DNA of 64,000 bases from Amaricoccus sp. GTDB taxonomy: Bacteria; Pseudomonadota; Alphaproteobacteria; Rhodobacterales; Rhodobacteraceae. The translations under genes and the position numbers were made by a program. Below, piece after piece: positions 36,982-44,997 of the stretch. The notes below the pieces were generated by a model. That model did no database searches and was not told where the DNA came from. It saw only the letters and a list, made by a program, of their open reading frames with translations. Position 1 is the stretch's first letter; every line of letters begins with the position of its first letter. The stretch spans positions 1-64,000 of the forward strand of contig NZ_JAGOMQ010000010.1 in NCBI RefSeq assembly GCF_017993425.1. The letters run 5' to 3'.

Positions 36982-37639
36982 CGCATCCTCCTCCGCGCCT
37001 GTCGCTCCCATCTAGCGGAGCCCGCGTCCCCCGCCTCTCCCTTTTCCGCCCTCGCAGCGCCAGCCCGCGACATCGGGTCCGGGGCCCCGCCGGGCGGAGA
37101 GGAGGGGTGTTCACGCGTGAATATTCGGCAAACCATTGATTTTGCTTGAGGCGGATGTGTGGACACTGCCGCGGTCCAGACTGCACGACAGTGGAGAGAA
37201 ACCCCGGTCGGGAGAGTGCGGGACGGTGACGCCAGACGGATTTGACCCGTGGCAAATCCGTCCGCGCTCGCCCCTCGGGGGGCGAGCGCGATTCCGCGCT
37301 CGCCGGGGCGCTCACGGACGGATTGCGCGCGACGGAGAAATCTGGACCCCTGACGGCTTACGCGCCAACGCGCTCCAGCCGTCGGCGCGGCGAAAGCCTT
37401 GCTTTCGCTTGTCGCGCCGCAGCCTCGCGGGCAGAGCCCGCTTCGGTCGGGGAGAGCGACGCGGCCTCGGGCGGCGACCGGCTCCTGTCGTGCAGTGTGG
37501 CCGCGGTCCACGCTGCGCGACGGAGGCGGCAAGGGTCTGTGCGAAGCCGGGCCTCCCGCCCGCGCGGTCCCTGCTCCCCCTTGCATGGAAGGTGGGATCC
37601 GTCCTACCCCCGGCCCGCCGCCAGACCCGGGGGAAGCCC
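36982..37639. other. Gene-free stretch, 658 bp, rich in inverted repeats
   Basis: I see no supportable gene between the MttB-family gene and serS. Contents: the 12-bp palindrome TTCACGCGTGAA (37110-37121) in a short AT-rich patch, a natural place for promoters of both genes; ACGGATTTG...CAAATCCGT (9-bp arms, loop 8) at about 37227-37252 followed by the second copy CGGACGGATTG near 37317; a hairpin CGCTCGCCCC/GGGGCGAGCG near 37264-37287; and imperfect copies of GCCGCGGTCCA...CTGC...CGAC at 37168 and 37500, flanked by GCACGACAG (37183-37191) and its complement CTGTCGTGC (37485-37493). It looks like a folded repeat region. Confidence 0.55.
37110..37121. promoter_or_regulatory. 12-bp palindrome between the MttB-family gene and serS
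   Basis: TTCACGCGTGAA is a perfect palindrome 129 bp upstream of the MttB-family start codon, in an AT-rich patch (TATTCGG...ATTGATTTTGC). It could be a repressor site; the regulator is unknown. Confidence 0.35.
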
Positions 37640-38932
37640 ATGCACGACATCCGCCTGATCCGCGAGACGCCGGAGGCCTTCGACGCCGCCCTCGCCCGCC
37701 GCGGGCTCGCGCCGATGTCCGCGGAGGTCCTCGCCCTCGACGGCCGGCGGCGCGGCCTGATCCACGCCGCCGAGACTGCGCTCGCCGAGCGGAACGCCGC
37801 GAGCAAGGCGGTGGGCGCGGCCAAGGCAAGGGGCGACGAGGCGGAGTTCGAGCGGCTGCGCGGCCTCGTCGCGACCAAGAAGGACGAGATCGCCCGGCTG
37901 GAGGCCGAGGCCGCCGAGGCGGACGGCGCCGTCCGGGACCTGCTGATGGGCATTCCCAACGCGCCGCTCGACGACGTGCCCGACGGCAGGGACGAGACGG
38001 CGAACGTCGAGCTTCGCCGCTGGGGGGCGCCGCGGGTCTTCGGGTTCCCGCCGAAGGAGCATTACGAGATCGCCGCCGCCGCGGCCGGGATGGACTTCGC
38101 CGCGGCGGCGAAGCTCTCGGGCAGCCGCTTCGTCGTTCTCCGCGGCGCGGCGATCCGGGTCCACCGGGCGCTCGCCCAGCTCATGCTCGACCTCCATGTC
38201 GAGAAGCACGGGCTCACCGAGACGTGGACGCCGGTCCTCGTCCGCGACGAGGCGATGTACGGCACCAACCAGCTGCCGAAGTTCGCCGAGGACAGCTACC
38301 GCACCACCAACGGCTGGTGGCTGATCCCGACCTCGGAGGTGACGCTGACCAACCTCGTCGCCGGCGAGATCGTCGAGGACGCCGCCCTGCCGATGCGGAT
38401 GACGGCGCATACCCAGTGCTTCCGCTCCGAGGCGGGCTCGGCGGGCAAGGACACCGCCGGGATGCTGCGCCAGCACCAGTTCGAGAAGGTCGAGATGGTG
38501 TCGATCACCCGGCCCGAGGACAGCCGCGCCGAGCACGAGCGGATGACCGGCTGCGCCGAGGCGGTGCTCCAGGCGCTGGAGCTGCCCTACCGGGTCGTGG
38601 CGCTCTGCACCGGCGACATGGGCTTCGGGGCGCAGAAGACCTACGACCTCGAGGTCTGGCTGCCCGGGCAGGACGCCTATCGCGAGATCAGCTCCTGCTC
38701 GGTCTGCGGCGACTTCCAGGCCCGGCGGATGAACGCCCGCTTCCGCCGCGGCGAGGGCGAGAAGCCGGAGTTCGTCCACACCCTGAACGGCTCCGGCCTC
38801 GCCGTGGGCCGGACGCTGATCGCGGTGCTGGAGAACGGCCAGGAGGCCGACGGCTCGGTCAGCCTGCCCGCCGCGCTCCACCCCTACCTGCGCGGCGCCG
38901 CCCGCATCGACCCGGAGGGCCGGCTCGTCTAG
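37640..38932 (+). CDS. serS: Seryl-tRNA synthetase
   Basis: 430 residues, class II synthetase that charges tRNA-Ser (and tRNA-Sec where present). The N-terminal long coiled-coil arm that holds the tRNA variable loop spans about 30-100 ([19 protein letters not shown] through [16 protein letters not shown]). The catalytic core has motif 2 [25 protein letters not shown] ([18 protein letters not shown], then [11 protein letters not shown]) and motif 3 [19 protein letters not shown]. The ATG 37640 follows GGGGGAAGCCC; the long open frame upstream is not protein-like. Single gene, preceded by a repeat-rich region. Confidence 0.97.
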   Translation: MHDIRLIRETPEAFDAALARRGLAPMSAEVLALDGRRRGLIHAAETALAERNAASKAVGAAKARGDEAEFERLRGLVATKKDEIARLEAEAAEADGAVRDLLMGIPNAPLDDVPDGRDETANVELRRWGAPRVFGFPPKEHYEIAAAAAGMDFAAAAKLSGSRFVVLRGAAIRVHRALAQLMLDLHVEKHGLTETWTPVLVRDEAMYGTNQLPKFAEDSYRTTNGWWLIPTSEVTLTNLVAGEIVEDAALPMRMTAHTQCFRSEAGSAGKDTAGMLRQHQFEKVEMVSITRPEDSRAEHERMTGCAEAVLQALELPYRVVALCTGDMGFGAQKTYDLEVWLPGQDAYREISSCSVCGDFQARRMNARFRRGEGEKPEFVHTLNGSGLAVGRTLIAVLENGQEADGSVSLPAALHPYLRGAARIDPEGRLV

Positions 38933-39581
38933 CAGGGGAGCCGGGCGACAGTAGCGGCCGGCCGCCGCAACCTTCCGCGTCGACGGCGCGCCCTTGGCCC
39001 GGCGTCCTCCCGGAGCATCCGGCGCGCCGGCCTGGCGGGCGGAACGCGCCTGCCAGGAGCGCGGCGCGCTGCCGACGCGGAGGCATCGGCAGGCATCCGG
39101 CGCCTGATCCTGGCTTTGGCTGTTCAGGTCCCGACCTGCCCTCCCCGCGTCGCCGATCTCCGGAGCGGCGAGGGTCCGTCCCGCGACGGCGCCCGCCGGG
39201 TGACATGCGCATGTCACCCGGCTCGACGCAGAGCAGTTGTGGCGGGGACCACGGAACTTCGAAGTGAGTCGAACGCGCGCCGCGAAAATGCGGCGCTAAT
39301 GACGATGCAATGATTTTCACCGATATATTCAAAATATTTCGAAATGTATTTGCGCGAAAATTCCAGGGCAGGCAGGCATGCCCGCAATTTTCTTTACGCC
39401 GTCATTCTCCACCCGATCAACGTCGACACGCCCGGACCTGTCGATCCGTCGGCCGAACGGAACAGATCAAGCGAGTCCGGTATGATATGATGCGCCGGCC
39501 CTGCGGCGCAGCAAACACCCGGACGTTCCGTCCGGCCGGACATTGCTCTAGGCTCTCCCGCGCGGAGCGGAGGAGGCGGGC
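38933..39581. other. Gene-free stretch, 649 bp, with a 28-bp palindrome
   Basis: Between serS and the VIT-family gene I can support no gene. A stem GCCGGCTC...GAGCCGG spans the serS stop (about 38916-38946). A 28-bp perfect palindrome lies at 39195-39222. From about 39290 to 39370 the DNA is AT-rich (CGATATATTC, AATATTTCGAAATG with the palindrome ATTTCGAAAT at 39336-39345). From 39478 on, GGTATGATATGATG offers a -10-like element toward the VIT gene. Open frames crossing it have arginine- and proline-rich shadow-like translations. Confidence 0.6.
39195..39222. repeat. 28-bp perfect palindrome
   Basis: The left half GCCGGGTGACATGC (39195-39208) is followed directly by its exact reverse complement GCATGTCACCCGGC (39209-39222), with no spacer. 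The next outer pair (C at 39194, T at 39223) does not match, so the symmetry stops there. The lack of a loop argues against a terminator. Confidence 0.95.
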
Positions 39582-40325
39582 GTGGCGGAGGACTTCGCGG
39601 CGGCCTTCGCGCGGCACAGGCGCGCGGAGCACCGGATCGGGCGGCTGCAGGAATTCCTCAAGCAGATCGTCTACGGCGGCAACGACGGGATCGTCACCAC
39701 CTTCTCCGTGGTGGCGGGCTTCGCTGGCGCGGGCGCCGGCGAGGGCGCCGCGGCGGTCGGCGGCATGGCGGTGCTGCTCTTCGGACTCGCGAACCTCCTC
39801 GCCGACGGCACGGCGATGGGGCTCGGCGAGTTCCTGTCGAGCCGGTCGGAGCGCGACGTCTACGTCTCGGCGCGGGCGAAGGAGCTGGCGGAGATCGCCG
39901 CCAACCCGGAGTTCGAGCACGCCGAGGTGGTGGAGCTGCTCGCCCGCCGCGGCCTGACCCCCGGGGACGCCCGCACGATGGCCGACGTCATGGCGCGGAA
40001 CCCCGACTTCATGGCCGACTTCATGATGCAGCACGAGCTGGAGCTGCCCGACCCGACCGGCGACGGCCCGGCGGCGCGCGGGCTCGCCACCTTCGTGTCG
40101 TTCCTCGCCTTCGGCTCGATGCCGCTCTGGCCCTACTTCCTGCTCCCCCCGGAGCCCGCGACCTTCCGCCTGTCGCTGGGCATGACCTTCGCGGCGCTGG
40201 CCGCCCTCGGCCTGCTGCGCTGGCGCGTCACCGCGCAGGGGCTGGCGCGCTCGGTGGGCGAGACGGTCCTCGTCGGCGGCGTCTGCGCCGTGGTCGCCTA
40301 CCTCGTCGGCCTCGCCTTCCGGTGA
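39582..40325 (+). CDS. VIT1/CCC1-family transporter
   Basis: 247 residues. Family of Fe2+/Mn2+ transporters related to yeast Ccc1 and plant VIT1. The first helix carries the marker [22 protein letters not shown] ([15 protein letters not shown] then FSVVAGF, about 25-46). The next helix is [27 protein letters not shown] ([15 protein letters not shown], with conserved Asp, Met and Gly) and is followed by a cytoplasmic metal-binding-like helical segment rich in Glu, Asp and Met ([31 protein letters not shown]). Three more helices end the protein. It starts at a GTG at 39582. Substrate metal is not certain. Confidence 0.88.
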   Translation: MAEDFAAAFARHRRAEHRIGRLQEFLKQIVYGGNDGIVTTFSVVAGFAGAGAGEGAAAVGGMAVLLFGLANLLADGTAMGLGEFLSSRSERDVYVSARAKELAEIAANPEFEHAEVVELLARRGLTPGDARTMADVMARNPDFMADFMMQHELELPDPTGDGPAARGLATFVSFLAFGSMPLWPYFLLPPEPATFRLSLGMTFAALAALGLLRWRVTAQGLARSVGETVLVGGVCAVVAYLVGLAFR

Positions 40326-40504
40326 CCGGCCGGCTTCGCCCGCGGGCGCAGGGTCATGGGGCTGAGATATAACGAGATTCATGGTTTCGCAGCGCGGCCG
40401 GCGCCCGCTTCGACAGGGGCAGGCGCCCTATGGGCGCTGCGCGAGGCCGGGTTGCGCCGCGGCGGCGGTTCGGGAATGATCGGGGGAAACGCCGGGGGAA
40501 GCGC

Positions 40505-40963
40505 GTGCGGAAGTTCCTGATCATCCTCGACGATTCGCCCGAGATGCTGAACGCCATGCGCTATGCGGCGATCCGGGCCTCGAAGACCGGCGGCGGCGTG
40601 GTGATGCTGGCGATCGTCGACCCGGAAGAGTTCCAGCATTTCCTCGGGGTGGCCGACGTGATGCGGGCCGAGGCGCGCGAGAAGATCGAGGCGCATTTCC
40701 AGATCTTCAAGGACCGGATGGAGAAGCGCGAGGGGGTGACGCCGACGCTCGCGGTGCGCGAGGGCGACCGGGTGGACGCGATCATCCAGCATGTGAGGTC
40801 GGACCCGGAGATCGGGGTGATCGTGCTCGGCGCCGGGGTGGAGAAGTCCGGGCCGGGGCCGATCGTCGCGGCGCTGACCGGCCGGCGGCTGGCGGAGCTC
40901 GGCGTGCCGATCACCATCGTCCCGGGCTCGATGACCAAGGAGCAGATCACCGCGACGACGTGA
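40505..40963 (+). CDS. Universal stress protein
   Basis: 152 residues, UspA fold. The N-terminal strand RKFLIILDDSPEMLNAMRYA with the conserved Asp, a hydrophobic core VVMLAIVDPEEF, EIGVIVLGAGVEKSGPGP with a phosphate-binding-loop-like Gly run, and the ending VPITIVPGSMTKEQI are visible. USP proteins bind ATP or act as stress-responsive dimers; the function of this one is not known. The GTG 40505 follows GGGGGAAGCGC, a good ribosome site, and starts at the family's usual MRKFL; an in-frame ATG at 40430 would add 25 unlikely arginine-rich residues. Confidence 0.9.
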   Translation: MRKFLIILDDSPEMLNAMRYAAIRASKTGGGVVMLAIVDPEEFQHFLGVADVMRAEAREKIEAHFQIFKDRMEKREGVTPTLAVREGDRVDAIIQHVRSDPEIGVIVLGAGVEKSGPGPIVAALTGRRLAELGVPITIVPGSMTKEQITATT

Positions 40964-41141
40964 GGCGCGGGGCTCTTCCCGCGTCGCTGGAGGGCCTCGC
41001 GGCGCGCCGGTCCCGAACCGACGGGGCGCCGTCGCGCCGGAGGCGGTCTCCCCCTTGCCCCCGTCCCGATGGGGGAACCTGCCCGACAGAAGGGGCGCGG
41101 GCCTTCGGGCGATCGCCGGTATTCCCGGGGTCGGGCGCGGC

Positions 41142-41169
41142 TTGACAGGCGGCGCGGAGCCGGTAGAAG
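41142..41169 (+). promoter_or_regulatory. Sigma-70-type promoter of rpmG
   Basis: A perfect -35 TTGACA (41142-41147) and a -10 TAGAAG (41164-41169), 16 bp apart, lie 79 bp before the rpmG start. The -35 match and position make this the clearest vegetative promoter in the window. Confidence 0.7.
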
Positions 41170-41248
41170 GGCGCTCTGGTTTTTCGGGTCCCGTCCGCGG
41201 GGCCGATCGATGTGTGCGGGGCGCGTCCCGCGCCGAGAGGACGAGACG

Positions 41249-41416
41249 ATGGCGAAGCCCACGACGATCAAGATCCGGCTGAACTCGACGGCCGACACCG
41301 GGCACTTCTACGTGACGAAGAAGAACGCGCGGACGATGACCGAGAAGATGGTCGTCAGGAAGTACGATCCGGTCGCGCGCAAGCACGTCGAGTACAAGGA
41401 AGGCAAGATCAAGTGA
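41249..41416 (+). CDS. rpmG: 50S ribosomal protein L33
   Basis: 55 residues. L33 is a small basic protein of the large subunit near the E site. The sequence [20 protein letters not shown] then [20 protein letters not shown] and [14 protein letters not shown] is the standard alphaproteobacterial form, without the four zinc cysteines of C+ L33 proteins. ATG 41249 follows GAGAGGACGAGACG. It has its own promoter 79 bp upstream and a stem-loop 5 bp after the stop, so it is probably transcribed alone. Ends before a convergent enoyl-CoA hydratase gene. Confidence 0.97.
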   Translation: MAKPTTIKIRLNSTADTGHFYVTKKNARTMTEKMVVRKYDPVARKHVEYKEGKIK

Positions 41417-41420
41417 TCCG

Positions 41421-41442
41421 GCGCCGGCCGCGGGGCCGGCGC
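41421..41442 (+). terminator. Stem-loop after rpmG
   Basis: A perfect 9-bp stem GCGCCGGCC (41421-41429) and GGCCGGCGC (41434-41442) with loop GCGG sits 5 bp after the rpmG stop. There is no T-tract. A second hairpin with 10-bp arms CGACGGCCCG/CGGGCCGTCG at 41457-41489 follows. Together they may stop transcription between rpmG and the convergent gene. Confidence 0.5.
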
Positions 41443-41597
41443 ATGAGCGATCCTGTCGACGGCCCGGCGCTGCCTGCGTCGGGCCGTCGGCGTTTGCGGG
41501 CGATTCGCCGGAGCGGCGTCGGGTCCGTGCGCTCCGGCGTCCCGACTTGCGCGATGACCTGAATCGCCGGGATGGTCCCGTCCGGCCGGACGCCGCC

Positions 41598-42389
41598 CTA
41601 CTGCGTCCAGCGCGGCGGGCGCTTGGCGAGGAAGGCCTCGATCCCCTCGGCGGTGTCCTCGCGCAGCATGTTCCGGGTCATCACCGCGCCGGCGTGGTCG
41701 TAGGCCGCGGCGACGTCGAGCTCGGCCTGCTCGTAGAAGGCGCGCTTGCCGATGGCGACCACCGGGCCGAGCTTGCCGGCGAGGACCCGGGCGAGGTCGC
41801 GGGTGGTCTCCGCCAGCGCCTCCGGCGCGGCGACGCGGTTGACGAGGCCGAGGCGGCGCGCCTCCTCCGCCTCGACGAGCTCGCCGGTGGTCAGGAGCTC
41901 GAACGCCGCCTTGCGGCCCAGGTTGCGGGTGAGCGCGACCATCGGGGTCGAGCAGAAAAGGCCGATGTTGACGCCGTTCACCCCGAAGCGCGCGCCGTGC
42001 GCGGCGACGGCGAGGTCGCAGGAGGCGACGAGCTGGCAGCCGGCCGCCACGGCGACGCCCTGGACCTCGGCGATCACCGGCTGCGGCAGCTTCGGCAGCG
42101 TCGTCATCAGGATGGCGCACTGGGCGAACAGCGATTCGAAGAAGTTGAGGCCGCCGTCCTCGGCCCGGCGCGCCGCCGTCATCTCGCGCAGGTCGTGGCC
42201 GGCGCAGAAGGCGCGGCCGGCGCCGCGGAGGATGACGACGCGCACGCTCGGGTCGGCAGCGAGCATGTCGAGCTCGACCTGAAGCGCGGCGAGCATCTCG
42301 GTCGAGAGCGCGTTGAGGCGGTCGGGGTCGTTCAGCGTCAGCGTGGCCACCGCGTCGGCGTCCTCGCGCAGCACCAGCGCCTCGGGCAT
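41598..42389 (-). CDS. Enoyl-CoA hydratase/isomerase family protein
   Basis: 263 residues, crotonase fold. The oxyanion-hole segments are RAFCAGHDLREM (about 60-71) and VQGVAVAAGCQLVASCDLAVA (given as GVAVAAGCQLVASCD, about 105-119). LGRKAAFELLTTGELVEAEEA and GLVNRVA complete the family pattern. In the catalytic position after the CD pair, NGVNIGLFCSTP lacks the paired Glu residues of mitochondrial enoyl-CoA hydratase, so another acyl-CoA reaction (isomerase, dehalogenase or hydrolase) is possible. ATG 42389 follows GGGGAGGACGGAC. It is divergent from a thioesterase gene 81 bp away. Confidence 0.85.
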   Translation of the reverse strand: MPEALVLREDADAVATLTLNDPDRLNALSTEMLAALQVELDMLAADPSVRVVILRGAGRAFCAGHDLREMTAARRAEDGGLNFFESLFAQCAILMTTLPKLPQPVIAEVQGVAVAAGCQLVASCDLAVAAHGARFGVNGVNIGLFCSTPMVALTRNLGRKAAFELLTTGELVEAEEARRLGLVNRVAAPEALAETTRDLARVLAGKLGPVVAIGKRAFYEQAELDVAAAYDHAGAVMTRNMLREDTAEGIEAFLAKRPPRWTQ

Positions 42390-42470
42390 GTCCGTCCTCC
42401 CCTTGCGGTCCGCGACGGCCCGCGACAGGCTCGCGGCCGGATCGCCGTCGAGCGGATGCGAGGAGGCACG

Positions 42471-42938
42471 ATGCGGCTGAGGATGTCCATTCCCGAACTG
42501 CACGCCTTCCTGGCGGAGGTGTTCCCGCAGATGGCCGGGCGGTTCGAGATCGTCGGGCTGGAGCCGATGCGGGCGCGGGTGCGAATGACGGCGGGCGCGG
42601 CGGACCTGCGGCCCGGGGGGACGGTGTCCGGGCCGGCGATGTTCGGGCTCGCCGACGTGGCGTTCTACATCGTGACGCTGGCGATGATCGGGCCGGAGCC
42701 GCTGACGGTGACGACGAGCTGCGCGATCGACTTCCTGCGCAAGCCCGCGCCCGGGGCGCTGGTCGCCGAGGCGCGGCTCCTGAAGCTCGGGCGCAGCCTC
42801 GCGGTCGGCGACGTGCTGCTCTACTCGGAGGGCGGCGCGGCGCCGGTGGCGCGGGCGGGGCTCACCTACTCGATCCCGCCGGCCCGGCGGACAGGCGGGA
42901 GCGGCAAGGACGCTGGCCCCGGAGGGCCGGCGGGATGA
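42471..42938 (+). CDS. PaaI-like hotdog thioesterase
   Basis: 155 residues, hotdog fold. Pattern: FEIVGLEPMRARVRM (substrate strand), RPGGTVSGPAMFGLADVAFY (the helix with Gly and Asp that forms the active site), TTSCAIDFLRKP and the last strand VARAGLTYSIPP. PaaI-type enzymes hydrolyse acyl- or aryl-CoA thioesters. ATG 42471 is preceded by AGGAGGCACG. It is divergent from the enoyl-CoA hydratase family gene, suggesting linked acyl-CoA metabolism. The C-terminal tail after IPPARR is low-complexity (GGSGKDAGPGGPAG). Confidence 0.85.
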   Translation: MRLRMSIPELHAFLAEVFPQMAGRFEIVGLEPMRARVRMTAGAADLRPGGTVSGPAMFGLADVAFYIVTLAMIGPEPLTVTTSCAIDFLRKPAPGALVAEARLLKLGRSLAVGDVLLYSEGGAAPVARAGLTYSIPPARRTGGSGKDAGPGGPAG

Positions 42939-42954
42939 GCTTGGGCGCCGGTCA

Positions 42955-42976
42955 GGCGCCGGCGCGCGCCGGCGCC
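42955..42976. repeat. 22-bp perfect palindrome after the PaaI-like gene
   Basis: GGCGCCGGCGC (42955-42965) is followed directly by its reverse complement GCGCCGGCGCC (42966-42976). It lies 16 bp past the thioesterase stop. The sequence is only G and C, so a long palindrome is less surprising here than in mixed sequence. Confidence 0.9.
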
Positions 42977-43019
42977 GGGATCGTGGCGGGTGCGCAGGCG
43001 GGCCTCGGCCATGCAAGGC

Positions 43020-43038
43020 GCCGGCCCCGGGGGCCGGC
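43020..43038. terminator. GC-only stem between convergent genes
   Basis: GCCGGCCCC (43020-43028) pairs with GGGGCCGGC (43030-43038) around a single G, so the real loop would open to three to five bases. It lies 9 bp before the stop of the DUF2087 gene and downstream of the PaaI-like gene. No T-tract, so termination is uncertain. Confidence 0.4.
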
Positions 43039-43047
43039 GGTCTGCGG

Positions 43048-43602
43048 TCAGGACGGCCGGGAGGCTCGGCGGGACTCGACGTGGCGGATGAGCGCGCGGG
43101 CCTCGGCGGGCGGGCGGATCTCGAGGCGGCGGTAGCCGGCGCCGTCCCGGCGGCGGGTCACCCGGCCGAGGTCGAAGAGCGTGCGACGCAGGATCGCCGG
43201 GTCGTCGAAGCAGGTCGCCTCGCGCAGGATGGCGTTGACGTCGCGCTCGTGCAGCTCGCGCTCGGCGGGGAGGCGCGCCCAGAGCGGCCAGAGGCAGAGG
43301 TCCTGCATCCCCCGGCGCGACGGCCAGCGCAGCAGCCGGCCCCCGGCGTCGAAAAGCCGCAGGGCGCGCTCGACGAGGCGGTGGTCGAGCGTCTCCGGCA
43401 CGGGCGGCGGCGCGGCGAGGCGGGCGGCCGCGGCGTCGGCGGCGCGCAGGTGCTGGAAGTTGCGGAAGCCGCCGGCGCGGGCGAGCATGTTGAGGAGCGT
43501 GAGGTGCCCCGGGGGCTCCGGCGCCGCCCGGAGCTGGGCGGAGAGCGCGCGGGCGAAGGCAGATACGTCCCCGGTGGCGAGGGGAATCGGGTTTCTCGGC
43601 AT
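43048..43602 (-). CDS. DUF2087 domain protein
   Basis: 184 residues. The N-terminal half (FARALSAQLRAAPEPPGHLT then LLNMLARAGGFRNFQHLRAA) looks like a helical domain found in many alphaproteobacterial DUF2087 proteins. The C-terminal half is DUF2087: GGRLLRWPSRRGMQDLCLWP, RELHERDVNAILREATCFDD, ILRRTLFDLGRVTRRRDGAG and YRRLE. DUF2087 resembles a winged-helix domain and is sometimes fused to regulators; no ligand is known. ATG 43602 lies 169 bp from the flavoprotein stop. No link to the neighbours is evident. Confidence 0.85.
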   Translation of the reverse strand: MPRNPIPLATGDVSAFARALSAQLRAAPEPPGHLTLLNMLARAGGFRNFQHLRAADAAAARLAAPPPVPETLDHRLVERALRLFDAGGRLLRWPSRRGMQDLCLWPLWARLPAERELHERDVNAILREATCFDDPAILRRTLFDLGRVTRRRDGAGYRRLEIRPPAEARALIRHVESRRASRPS

Positions 43603-43771
43603 CTGTTCGGTCCCTGGCGTGCCGCAGGACGCGGGTTGCGCGTATCGCTGGTCGCTGGCTTGCGGCGCGGCACTGGACGGAAACGGCCGGTGTCTGTCGC
43701 GTCTGTGGCAGGTTCAGCTTCCCCGCGGGGGGACAGCGACGCCTCGGTGAGCTGCCGACCGTGGCGGCTCT

Positions 43772-44986
43772 CTACCGCAACGCAGGCGGCGCGGCAACCG
43801 GCGCGCTCCATCGCGCGGCGGCGGCGCCGGCGTGGCGGCCGGTGGCGAAGCAGGCGGTCAGCAGGTAGCCGCCGGTCGGGGCGTCCCAGTCGAGCATCTC
43901 GCCGGCGGCGAAGACGCCCGGGCGGGCGCGGAGCATCAGGTCGGGGTCGAGCCCGGCGAAGGCGAGGCCGCCCGCGGTGGAGATCGCCTCGTCGATCGGG
44001 CGGGGCCCGTCGAGCCGGAGGGGGAGCGCCTTGACCGCCGCGGCGGTCGCCGCGGGATCGGCCAGCGCGGGGGCGGCGAACTCGCGCAGGAGCGCGATCT
44101 TGACCGGGGAGAGGCCGAGGGCGCGGCGCAGGTGGTTGGCGAGGCTGGCGCCGCCGCGGGGGCGGGCGAGCCGGGCGGCGACCGCGGCGGCGTCGAGGTC
44201 GGGGGCGAGGTCGGCGACGAGCGGCGCGCCGGCCCGCAGCGCCGGGCCGAGCGCGTAGACGCCGCCGCCCTCGACGCCGCGGGCCGAGACGACGAACTCG
44301 CCGCGCGTGGCGAGGTCGCCGGCGCGGAGGCGCACCGGCTTGACCGCGGCCCCGAAGTGCCGGGCCATCGCCGCCGACCAGGCGACCCGGAAGCCGACGT
44401 TCGACGGCCGGAACGGCGCGAGGGAGACGCCCTCCGCGGCGAGGGTCGCGGTCCAGGCGCCGTCGGAGCCGAGCCGGGCCCAGGAGCCGCCGCCGAGGGC
44501 GAGGACGGTGGCCCGCGGGCGCAGGCGGACCTCGCCCTCGGGCGTGGCGAAGGCGAGGGCCCCGTCCTGCCAACCGGTCCAGCGCCAGCGGGGGCGCACG
44601 GCGACGCCGAGCCCGGCGAGGCGGGCGGCCCAGGCGCGCAACAGCGGCGAGGCCTTCATCGCCACGGGGAAGACGCGCCCCGAGCTGCCGGCGAAGGTCT
44701 CGATCCCGAGGCCGCGCGCCCAGGCGACGACCTCGGCGGGACCGAAGCCCGCGAGGATCGGCGCGAGCGCGGCGCCGCCCTCGGGATACGCGGCGGCGAA
44801 GGCGGCGGGGGGCTCGTCCCGGGTGAGGTTCAGCCCCGACTTGCCGGCCATCAGCAGCTTCCGGCCGATCGAGGGCTTCGCCTCGGCGACGAGGACGCGC
44901 CGGCCGGAAGCGGCGAGGGTCTCGGCCGCCATCAGCCCGGCCGGGCCGGCGCCGACGACGAGCGCGTCGGGTTGGTCGGTCGCCAC
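43772..44986 (-). CDS. HI0933-like flavoprotein (TIGR03862 family)
   Basis: 404 residues. FAD-binding DALVVGAGPAGLMAAETLA (about 6-24), KPSIGRKLLMAGKSGLNLT (family motif, about 37-55), VLALGGGSWARLGSDG, and the last flavin segment GVFAAGEMLDWDAPTGGYLL (about 370-389). The BaiN/HI0933 group includes oxidoreductases of unknown substrate; this branch is typical of Alpha- and Betaproteobacteria. GTG start at 44986, 11 bp after the ChaN-family stop, so the two genes form an operon. The C-terminal tail is Ala- and Trp-rich without further motif. Confidence 0.88.
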   Translation of the reverse strand: MATDQPDALVVGAGPAGLMAAETLAASGRRVLVAEAKPSIGRKLLMAGKSGLNLTRDEPPAAFAAAYPEGGAALAPILAGFGPAEVVAWARGLGIETFAGSSGRVFPVAMKASPLLRAWAARLAGLGVAVRPRWRWTGWQDGALAFATPEGEVRLRPRATVLALGGGSWARLGSDGAWTATLAAEGVSLAPFRPSNVGFRVAWSAAMARHFGAAVKPVRLRAGDLATRGEFVVSARGVEGGGVYALGPALRAGAPLVADLAPDLDAAAVAARLARPRGGASLANHLRRALGLSPVKIALLREFAAPALADPAATAAAVKALPLRLDGPRPIDEAISTAGGLAFAGLDPDLMLRARPGVFAAGEMLDWDAPTGGYLLTACFATGRHAGAAAARWSAPVAAPPALR

Positions 44987-44997
44987 GGCCCCGGGGC

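Noticed and set aside
37136..37639. N-terminal extension of serS
   Set aside because: The frame is open but its translation is not like any serS; the family start and ribosome site are at 37640.
39310..39957. 215-codon ORF from the AT-rich patch into the VIT-family gene
   Set aside because: Wrong frame relative to the VIT gene, Arg/Ser-rich, and it starts in intergenic AT-rich DNA without a ribosome site.
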